Shown: piece after piece, positions 56,701-64,000 of the stretch
Layout: each line of letters opens with the position of its first letter
Position numbering within the stretch: the first letter of the stretch is position 1
Assembly: GCA_017591395.1 (NCBI GenBank)
Contig: WEDG01003408.1
Coordinates: 1 to 64,000 of the forward strand
Source: Schistocephalus solidus
Lineage: Eukaryota > Platyhelminthes > Cestoda > Diphyllobothriidea > Diphyllobothriidae
DNA: 64,000 bases
Direction of reading: 5' to 3'
The notes under the pieces: model-generated
What the model saw: the letters and a program-made list of their open reading frames with translations, nothing else
The model's database searches: none
What the model was told of the DNA's origin: nothing
Program-made: the position numbers and the translations under genes

Positions 56701-59700
56701 TCCGGAGTCTCAAATTCCTGGCCTCTAATTCAGACACTACCGTCAGTTCGTCAGCATAATTCTTGGAGAAACTTACTAGGGTAAGCCTCCTGCCAAGGGA
56801 CGTTATGGTGTCCTTTGATAGCACGTACCTTTTTACTTCTAGTCCGCAGGACCTGTCAGTAGAGACCATCGAATTCCTCCTACGCGACAAATACGATGAA
56901 ACGGAGAGTCGCTCTTGACCCGCCCAAATCCTCCAGCTCCTGAAGTTCTGTCTTAGACGTTCTTCGCGTTTGACGGAACAATCTACAAGCAGGTCAAAGG
57001 CACGCCAATGGGGTCACCGATTTCGGGACTCATAGCTGAGTCCGTCGCTAAAGACGCTGGTTTTCTGACACCACAGACCAAAATTTTAGGCTTGGTATGT
57101 GGATGACACCTTCGTCGTCAACAAACGGAATCAGGTTCTGAAATTAAAAGACCATCTTAACGCTGTCTTCCCGCACATATAAGTTACGATGGAGGAAGAG
57201 GAAAACAACCAGCTGGCCTGTCTTGATGTCCTCGTCTGCCGCAAAGATTTTGGTCGCCTAAGTACCAAAGTATTCAGGAAGGTGAAAAACATGACGCAAG
57301 TACTAAGTTACAACAACAACCACCCAATGAGCAACAAATGCATTTGCGTAAGGGACACTGCAGTGAACCGGAAGAGAAGGTTGCGAATTCCAATATCTTC
57401 GACGGGTGTTTAGAGCGAATGAGAACCCGTGCAACTTCGTCAACCAGTGCCTACGCAAACGAGACGAGAGACCAAATCCTACCGGCCCCAAGTGTTGGGG
57501 AGCTCTATCGTATGTGAAGAATGTCTTGGAAGCCGTCCACTGCCTTCTCACAACCTTTGGTGTTGGAGTTGCACAAAGACCGGAGGCAATCATACGGTGC
57601 CAGATCATGAGGCCAAAAGACCCACTGCCACGGCAAGTAAATCTGGTGTCGTTTATCGGGTCTAGCGCAGTTGTGGACAAAGCAACTATATCGGAGAAAC
57701 TGGAAGACTACTCTGGACGGGAATGGTCCAGCACCCAGCATCAGGGAGGAGAAACGATGCCAGTTCCCAAGTCGCGGTTCATTCTACGGTTTCGGCCACA
57801 CATTCAAGTTTGATGAAGACGAACTTCTTGCTGGAGGCGACAACCGCGTGAGCCGCGAACTGCTCGAGTTATGGTTTTCCTACCCTCAATCAATCAGCAA
57901 GCGCAACGATTTGCCTGCTCCATATTTGGTACTGAGACTTTGCCTGGGCAAAGTAGTTATCCACGCGGACAACGCTGGAACGGCTACTGTTCCTGGTGCC
58001 AATGTCGGTGAGCCAAAGTTCCCAAGAGCTCAAACGGATGACGAAATCCGGCCGTCGGCACCTGGATTGCGGGCCAGCATCACACCACATGCAATCACGT
58101 ACGATGAGCGTGGGAACCGATTATCTTGACAAGCCCGCTGGCGCACGGCAGCGGCATGGTAACTGCATACTGCAACAGCTGGTTGGTTAGACAACTATTC
58201 TACGACGTGCAACAATCTGCGATGCACTCGGGAACTGCCGATGGTGATAGGCATGTAGTGGCCTAGTAACTCCATCCTATAAATGCTGCAAAACCTGGGC
58301 GATCCAATACCCTTACCTGAATCTGTCTCTGATGCTTGACTCGAGTGAGAATTCGAAACGTCAGGTTAATAAAGCTCTTGTTACAGTGATAATGTCTCCT
58401 TCATGATTCAAACCAAACCCTAAACTTAACCCTAACACTCACCATAAACCGAAACCTTATTTCTCCCGAATTCGGCGCAGATCCGCATGTATTGCAGTTC
58501 CTCTTCCTGTGTCCCTTTAGGCGGCCATACAAGTCACCCTTACCGGCTTTACTTCAATTAAGTACATTTGTAGAGATAAAAATGCCGTTATTTCAAAACT
58601 AAAGTGTGTACCAGGAAGCAACCGGGAATATTTGGAGGACACACGGATAAACCGAGCCCCTCGCAGCTACCTCTTACAGTGGCATAAAATGGGCAAAACA
58701 TGTTGCTGAGCTTTTAGCTCGTTTCCGTGATGTCAGTATGGTGAATCACGCAACATTTTTGGGTTGACGGAGAGTTTTAATCAAAAGTGTTACAAAAATC
58801 CAATTTGTGGAGCAAGGACAACAGAAATCGGAATAATCATTTACAGCTTCATTGTCGCTATCAATTAGCACCACCACCACAAACTCAGACAGAACCAACT
58901 TGGATGTCAAGCCCAAGTGAGACGGCTATTTTGCATTTGAGCTAAATCTGAGCCACGGTTCCACTCGACTCATCCTATGACATTCATAGTATGAATGCAG
59001 ATTCTTCAAGTGATGAGAGTAACTCGGGAGGATTTGTCACATGTGAAATTTGGAAAAACTCACTTACTACTGAGCCATTTTAGTAACGCTTTCGGAGGAC
59101 ATGTTGTAGACAAAATATTTCAATTAACCTAGAGGAAGAAGCAGGAATAGGAAATCGCTACCCTGAGTAGTAAAGGTGGCGTTGCACGAAATTCAAGGAA
59201 TGACTAAGAGCATGGACTAACAACCCTAAACCTAACCTTAAAGCTGGGCTTTACCCTACTCTTATCACTTATTCTAATCTCCTGAAAATTAGGGCAAGGG
59301 GTCCGGAATAGAGGGCTGCATCCTTTTCCCTTGTCCTACTTAACCTAGAAAGGGGTTGAAGCAGGCTGTGTAAATTCAGTTTTCAGATAGCCACCGCATA
59401 ACTATCCATCAGGATTCTAAAATTAATTATCGAAGTGAACTCGTGCGCTAATCAACCGCGCAGATCCTCACCTAGTTCACTGCAAAGACTGTGAAATTCG
59501 GCTCGTCCAAAGCCCTATGTCTGGTCTCATTAAAATATATCTATAGGAGCTTGAATTCTCCGTTTCGAATGGCTTATTGTTATAGAAGATAAAACCTACC
59601 GTATCATTGAAAAAGTCGGTATGGGCCGCGGCCAAGTAGGCGAATCCAGGAATCCGTGAGAGGAAGTACTCCAGGCACTCAGAGGAGAGTTCTGTGGAGG

Positions 59701-61565
59701 AGATGTCGAGTTCGCAGATGGTGGAGTCCTCCCAGGGCACGGACATGATGTATTGGTCCTCAAGAGCTGTTAATTGGCAAGCAGAAGTGTAATTTCTAAG
59801 TAAACAACTGGTTAGGGGTTGAAACGGATAAACAACCAAGGGTGGTCGAACGATGCCGGAGATCTCAATCTAGAACTGCACCATACATTCAATGGCTTAA
59901 GCATTTCGAAAATGATCATTAAGAGCTACCTTGTTCTTTCTGGAGCTAAAAAAGCGTAGCATATACCTTTGTTAGTTTATTTCATTGATCTTTGAAAGAC
60001 CGTCATTTTAGATCCTTAGCGTAAAATCTATGGAAAAGAAACATCGAGATAAGTAAATTATCAGGTAGATATTACTTCCTGTCCTCCCGCAAAGGGTGGT
60101 GTAGCGATAGGTATTTTTTTTAAATTCAGAGGAACAAACGACAAAGGAAGACTGGGATGCTCCTGTCTGACTTATTGGTTAAGACGCCGGGTTTGGATAA
60201 CCGGAGCTCGAACTCAGGTGCTGGCCAATGATTTTTCTTTCAACACTCTTACAACAGAAAACGAACCTTTTTTCTGTCGGCTGTGATCAGATGTAGTAAT
60301 CAGCATGGGGAATAGAAGTCTCGGTCCAAATGTTCGCTGCCGCTAGTTATTCTGCCTTATTTCTGTTGGTTAAAAGACTGCCTGCTGGGGCTATAGCTTT
60401 TGCGTCAATATACCACGGGAAAAGCATGCTTAGACTGTAAACAGACCAGTTTAAAAATCTGTCACGCAAAGGATACAATTGTTTTATGTGCCATTTTCGG
60501 AGTAATACACACGCATTGTTGCAGTTTTTCTTTTTAATTTTGTTCGTAGCTGGGTTTCCGGTTAGATGGGCGTCAGCATAGTTGAAAGCGCTTCAAAGCC
60601 CATAAGAAGAAAAAATTCTCTCTGTTCGCTGAACTAAAAGAAAGGCTTCCTGGAAAAATAAACTACGCGTGGAAGATGTTTAGGTGAAGGTGTATATGAC
60701 CGACCTGGTCGTTTTAAGGATTCAACTGTGCCCGGCCGACGAAAGACCTGCATTGCTAGTCTATTTATTCGTAGTGTTCACAGCGAGCTTACAGACAGAA
60801 ATGTGGACACCGATGCCCGGGGTCATTTGCAAACGCTCTGTTACTTCATAGCGCCTGAATGTGGCTTCAGGCTGATGCCCCAGGCTATTACCAAACTTTG
60901 GGTTGGAAGAAAAATTCTAAATCCAACTTGATTAAGACGGCGCTCGGTGTTAAGATATGCAAGCCCAAAAATACAGCCCGGTTAAACCCAAGCTCAAAAT
61001 AGGTTTACTAAAAATCTTCCTCTGGGGTCTGCTCTTAGGTATTCTGGATAGAAACACATAACAAACGCTCTACTTTTAAAGAGACTATCAGTAGGCGAAA
61101 CACCAGCCACCACCGTGCACTTGAAGCTACACAAGTCTGGTCAAGTGACGCCCTCTGACGACCAAACTGCCTATTTATTTTCGTTTGTAATTGGAGTATG
61201 AATAAGAAGAATTGGGAGGAGAACGAGGATAGGAGGGAGGACGGTAGGGGAGAAGGAGGGTGGAAGATTGGAAGTGGAGGAGGGGAGGACTGGAAAAGGG
61301 AGAGGGGAGAGTGGCAGGAGGGGGAGGGGAAAATACACTTACAACAATGGCAGAGTAATAGCGTTTTCAGTTTTTTGCAGTTTGAAATGAGCATCGGGAA
61401 GGTGGCCCCCTTCACATTCAGGCAGTAGTTGAGCGCGATGCATTCTAGTTGCAGACAGTTAGTAGCTAGAAGTTCGACGTGGCTGTCATCGACGAAGCTG
61501 ATTCCAAATAGGTTGATGACCCGCAGATTTGGCGTATGAGCACGAATTTTACTGATGTTAATTAC
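53587..61565 (-). CDS. leucine-rich-repeat (RNI/F-box-LRR-like) protein, multi-exon gene
   Basis: Five minus-strand exons join with matching phases: 61565-61343, 59766-59600, 56532-56328, 54748-54569, 53758-53587. The product shows repeated LRR units with C/N-rich signatures (PNLRVINLFG, LQLECIALNYC, ICELDISST, LKALDLSFCPALTE, CPNLTALEIQW, LKSLTLSDGKYYEMV). This fits the horseshoe-type repeats of F-box/LRR substrate receptors or AMN1-like proteins, so a protein-binding role is likely; no F-box was located. I do not recognise the exact orthologue. Exon 56532-56328 carries an apparent 2-nt excess. The N-terminus is incomplete; a candidate start exon lies at 63365-63322. A PLE sits in the 56533-59599 intron and a family R copy in the 54749-56327 intron. 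Confidence 0.82.
54569..54748 (-). CDS. LRR protein, penultimate exon
   Basis: Acceptor TTACATTCAG, donor CG|GTATGC (phase 2). It encodes ICVLGSPDGWFFKYN, HAFAQNCPNLTALEIQW and SDKSRKFIDKLR. The first base completes the Gln codon of the preceding exon. Confidence 0.85.
55005..55262 (+). repeat. family R copy in LRR gene intron
   Basis: TTTGACCGTCG(T)AGTCCGATGATG, GTGCAGGGACGATGACTTGC, TAGTAGACTTGCGCTGCG, ACCGCACTCTCC and TCAAGAAGACCGGAGGTGGG in order, ending at GATCCCACGGAGT. Confidence 0.75.
55263..56327. other. unassigned intronic sequence
   Basis: The minus-strand frame 56144-55794 is open for 116 codons without a recognised domain, possibly transposon-derived. Confidence 0.4.
56328..56532 (-). 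CDS. LRR protein, exon with apparent frameshift
   Basis: The 5' part reads VLKHLVDANKF and ELKALDLSFCPALTEAAVVS in phase 0. The 3' part reads NLKGLMLNGNP, LAEYFWTTVIPFLPNI in another frame and ends CA|GTACGT in the phase its neighbour needs. The switch lies in the A-rich stretch 56410-56422; removing two bases there would restore both frames. Sequencing error and true lesion cannot be told apart here. Confidence 0.75.
56663..58410 (+). pseudogene. degenerate PLE lineage A with RT, GIY-YIG and 3' end
   Basis: The most complete lineage A copy, inside an LRR gene intron. Plus-strand blocks in order across several frameshifts: DVMVSFDSTYLFTS (about 56800), TIYKQVKGTPMGSPISGLIA (about 56980), a YVDDTFVVNKRN-type catalytic motif (about 57100), EEEENNQLACLDVLVCRKD (57192 on), QCLRKRDERPNPTGPKCWGA, MRPKDPLPRQ, a GVVYR-type GIY-YIG start near 57640, then DNRVSRELLELWF and the C-terminus near 58129. 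The 3' end has CCTATAAATGCTGC, a hammerhead relic, TTAATAAAGCTCTTG and TCTCCTTC. The left edge carries about 40 bp of family R-like sequence. Non-functional. Confidence 0.88.
58325..58366 (+). ncRNA. decayed hammerhead-like motif in PLE-A 3' end
   Basis: CTGATGC instead of CTGATGA and a poorly paired stem II, but GAAACGTC and stem I GTCT/AGGT are still visible. Probably inactive. Confidence 0.5.
58410..58462. repeat. telomere-like CCCTAA tract directly after a PLE 3' end
   Basis: ACCAAACCCTAAACTTAACC and CCTAACACTCACCATAAACC follow within about 10-20 bases of the PLE terminus. Confidence 0.6.
58463..59217. other. unassigned intronic sequence
   Basis: No feature recognised. Confidence 0.45.
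59218..59282. repeat. degenerate telomere-like tract
   Basis: CAACCCTAAACCTAACCTTA and related short units. Confidence 0.5.
59600..59766 (-). CDS. LRR protein, exon with DISSTELSSECL
   Basis: Acceptor TTAACAG, donor ACG|GTAGG. Two leading bases complete a Ser codon begun in the 61343 exon. It encodes LEDQYIMSVPWEDSTICELD, then ISSTELSSECLEYFLSRIPG and AYLAAAHTDFFNDT. LRR-like spacing. Confidence 0.88.
59840..61197. other. intronic sequence with an eroded ribozyme-repeat relic
   Basis: 60128-60260 (minus sense) retains AACGACAAAGG, GACTTATTGGT and a B-box-like TCGAACTC. The rest, including the plus frame at 60728-60931, is unassigned. Confidence 0.45.
61198..61336. repeat. polypurine tract beside an LRR gene splice donor
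   Basis: About 130 bases almost purely G and A on the plus strand (CT-rich in the transcript), starting a few bases downstream of the GTAAGT donor at 61342. Confidence 0.9.
61343..61565 (-). CDS. LRR protein, first firmly recognised exon
   Basis: Acceptor CCCGCTAG in phase 0, donor TGTT|GTAAGT in phase 1. It encodes VINISKIRAHTPNLRVINLF, FVDDSHVELLATNCLQLECI and KLKTLLLCHC, two clear LRR units. Confidence 0.88.
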
Positions 61566-62129
61566 CTAGCGGGAATGTATAAAACGCAGGTCACTGGTGG
61601 CCCTAGACTGCCAAAAAATCAGAAGCTCACTGGTTTATAACATTGTACAAACAATACCCTGCTTAACGAACAATAGAATACAGATGAGTGGTTAGCCAGT
61701 GACATGAATTCAAGGAGAGTTTCCCATCTACTTGAAGGAGGGTTAGGTAAGATGAAGAAATAAGTCAATCCATGGTAAAGGGAAGTGGTTCGTTTCGTAA
61801 TACTGCCCGCGTTTCTTATATTGACTTATGTGAGCTTATTTAGACCAATGGCACATACTCGACTCAACAAGCTGAAATAACAGAGTAGTCATCGTTAACT
61901 ATTTCTGAGTTCCCGCCATAAATAGAGGCCTCAACCTTATATGTAACGCTTGTCTCTTTGAACAGATTTGAATAAGTTTTGCAGGGATTGTAATCTTTAC
62001 TCTCGAGGAAAAGCTCTTTCAGCTACCATCTGCCTGAAGCAGTCCGGGTACCCATGCAACTGGAGCTAGGTGAAGCATCCTGTCTTCCACCTGTGCCAAC
62101 ACCAACATTTTAATGGACGGTAAGAATTT

Positions 62130-62335
62130 TTATGAAGCCAACGGTGAAGGATCGGAGGTCATGCCTATCGAACTGCTTTCCACAAATAATTCCTGCAGTG
62201 AAAGGCCTTTGTCGAGTATCTTCCTACGCAGCTGGCATTTCGGCGTTTCAACTATTTGCAAAATGGCTTTCACACACGAATTCGTCATGGTCAATTGCCT
62301 GCAGTTTGACAGAGTTATGAACGTCCGATGATTTT
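62130..62335 (-). CDS. possible further LRR exon
   Basis: The minus-strand frame contains FITLSNCRQLTMTNSCVKAI and ILDKGLSLQELFVESSS, LRR-like in spacing. There is a CTGCAG acceptor candidate near 62305, but no donor gives a compelling phase into 61565. Tentative. Confidence 0.4.
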
Positions 62336-62561
62336 TGACATTGCCGATACAAGCGAAAAGGAGAGTCCCAGGAAATAATTGAGAAGTAGTAGACGCAAAC
62401 TGAATTTTTCACCTTTTCAACTTAATTTAAAAGGACAGCATCATGTTCCTCGCATAGCGGGTTACAGGCAATAACAGTAGAGTTAAATGGCGCTCTCTTG
62501 AGGACTAATCAAAACCCTTTTTTGTGATTTCCCTTGCCCTATGGTTGGAAAACTGGTTAGA

Positions 62562-62760
62562 CTATTTATAGGAAATTAACGATAACGGCCTCTTACCGAG
62601 TACCGTTGAATACACTGTTATTCCTGTTTCAAAGCCAATCCTTCTGCAGCCTTCAAATACCTCTCGAACCAAATTGCCTAAGACAAACATCTTTGCCATG
62701 CATCCCAAGAAAGCCACACGTCCGTGCATCCTTAACAGCGTTCTTTTCAGAGAATTCACA
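62562..62760 (-). other. possible exon upstream of the LRR gene
   Basis: Minus-strand open frame ending at a good CTCG|GTAAGAG donor (near 62598), with a CTCTGAAAAG acceptor candidate. No domain seen. Frame linkage to neighbours is unresolved. Confidence 0.3.
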
Positions 62761-63321
62761 ATACAAGTTGGGAAAACATCACACGTTGTGTCAGCTCATC
62801 GTCACACCCTAATATCCAACAACTGGTAAACCCAAACGCACACCAAATTTCCGTTTTCTCGGTAGCAAAAAAAAACATGATACGCAACTAAAACAACTTT
62901 CTGTTTCCGCCAATAAATTGCATGTAGCTATGGTTCATCTGTGCCCACGCTGGATAGACACTGTCAGGGCTGCCCACCATGGGATTCTGATACACTGCAA
63001 TACGGAAAAAGCACTGTATATGGTCTTTCCCATGCGACTTGGATTGTGAGTTGCAGCCAAGATCGGTCATTTAGATCTTCCACGTGCAAGGTTTTACAAT
63101 AAATTATAATTTAACCGAATGCCTATCATAAGACTCGTGGGGTTGCGTTTTTTAAAGCGTTCCCTACTGTAAAGCGAGTGGCACTTAACTAAGTGCTAAA
63201 TGGCACATCACAAACGAATAGGTGAGTTTTTTTACCCATTGGGGCGGAGGTTGATGTATTCCCCATCCTTTCGTTCGGTTGAAAAGGTCTTAGTGGTAAA
63301 CAAAACGTGCAGAAATCTCAC

Positions 63322-63365
63322 CTCGTAAATTTCCTCTTCTTCCTCGGCAGCCATTTCGAAGGTGC
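63322..63365 (-). CDS. candidate start exon (MAAEEEEEIYE)
   Basis: 44 bases between a TTGTTTGTAG acceptor and a GAG|GTGAGA donor. The ATG (63354-63352) lies 11 bases after the acceptor in a good context (GAAATGG) and opens an acidic peptide. The site could accept a cis exon or a trans-spliced leader, which flatworms use. Assignment to the LRR gene is by position and strand only. Confidence 0.55.
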
Positions 63366-63579
63366 CTACAAACAAGCGCATAATTGTGCTTACTCAATAT
63401 ATATTTCTGTGAAAATATATTAGAAGAGTTTTCAGTGAATGAAAAAAAGGTATCGGACGGAGAAATATGGGACCTCATACTACAGGTATGCTTTGCGCCA
63501 AATTTCCCGCGCCTTACCGGTAACCTTTGCTCTCTTAACGCTTATTACAAGCTTAAATTGCCTAGCCGACGCCCTAACA

Positions 63580-63800
63580 TGACAGTTGGGCAGTCGACTT
63601 CGACGAGGTCAACAATTTTCTCCACAGCATGGTGATGCAGGGACGCTGACTTGCGTGTGTGTTAGTTTTAAGTGATAGTAGACTTGCGCTGCAGCTACCC
63701 CACTCTCTCTTCCCTCATCCGTCTGTGTCCGGTGTCAACAAAGAGTCTAGAATACAGGTGGTGGAGTCGGGTGCAGGTGGCTGGCACCCCATTTGGCTGA
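63580..63800 (+). repeat. family R copy
   Basis: TCGACTTCGACGAGGTCAAC, TGATGCAGGGACGCTGACTT, GATAGTAGACTTGCGCTGCA, GCTACCCCACTCTCTCTTCC and GGTGGCTGGCACC. Confidence 0.75.
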
Positions 63801-63919
63801 GTTAATGATGTATTTAATGACCGCGTCTACGCGCATCACGTATATGACCTGCCCCCCAACCACAAGGGCCAGGAGTTCGCACAAAAGGGCGTTGAGTGGC
63901 TCATATGTTTCGGAGTGCC

Positions 63920-63955
63920 TAACCTTAACCCAAACATAAACAAACCCTTACTCCC
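63920..63955. repeat. short telomere-like tract
   Basis: CCTAACCTTAACCCAAACAT and AACCCTTACTCCC near the window end. Confidence 0.45.
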
Positions 63956-64000
63956 TGGAATTTTCACAGGGTCACCTGTAAGATGGAGTGTTAATTTCCC

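Noticed and set aside
56642..56890. Minus-strand 82-codon frame as another LRR exon
   Set aside because: The plus strand there encodes PLE reverse-transcriptase sequence in order with downstream blocks, so the minus frame is a shadow.
61035..61342. The minus-strand frame beyond the LRR exon as coding
   Set aside because: It runs past a GTAAGT donor into the polypyrimidine tract; the phase-matched next exon at 59766 shows it is intron.

Overview
This is a repeat-rich animal genome window. I infer a flatworm, plausibly a pseudophyllidean-type tapeworm. The reasons are two multi-exon genes with kilobase introns, many Penelope-like elements (PLEs), LINEs of a type I associate with flatworms, a mariner relic, and degenerate TTAGGG-like tracts. 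No marker gene settles the species. Most open frames in the window are chance or transposon frames.

Two host genes are recognisable, both on the minus strand. (1) 43944 down to 26166 is a nearly complete PAPS transporter (SLC35B2/PAPST1 type) in six coding exons with matching intron phases. Its introns are filled with LINE, PLE and other repeats. (2) About 61565 (perhaps 63365) down to 53587 is a leucine-rich-repeat protein in at least five phase-matched exons. A degenerate PLE lies in one intron, and one exon carries an apparent 2-nt frameshift.

The most striking region is 1081-4145. It is an array of roughly 306-bp units in direct and inverted orientation, separated by (TA)n tracts. Each full unit has a tRNA-like segment with A and B boxes (possible internal Pol III promoter), followed by a 45-nt sequence that fits a type I hammerhead ribozyme: CTGATGA box, stem II, GAAA box, self-complementary stem III, and a 6-bp stem I that shows covariation. 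I read this as a retrozyme-like (non-autonomous, ribozyme-bearing retroelement) family. Decayed single copies lie near 8.0, 24.3, 35.2, 35.5, 39.3, 39.6 and 60.1 kb.

PLEs of at least three lineages are present: A at 5.4, 8.5, 8.9, 9.1, 21.7, 44.4 and 56.7 kb; B at 0.3 and 27.0 kb; C at 13.5-15.4 kb. The 3' ends of A and B copies carry hammerhead-like motifs of the same 42-45 nt size, which makes PLEs plausible drivers of the ribozyme repeats. Other content: a 600-bp inverted repeat flanking 4.2 kb (12.2/17.0 kb), LINE fragments (32.6-34.8, 37.7-38.5, 47.6-49.5, 50.1, 51.0 kb), a second tRNA-derived SINE-like segment (52.9 kb), an unclassified dispersed family here called 'family R' (at least ten copies), two local tandem duplications, and several degenerate telomere-like tracts.
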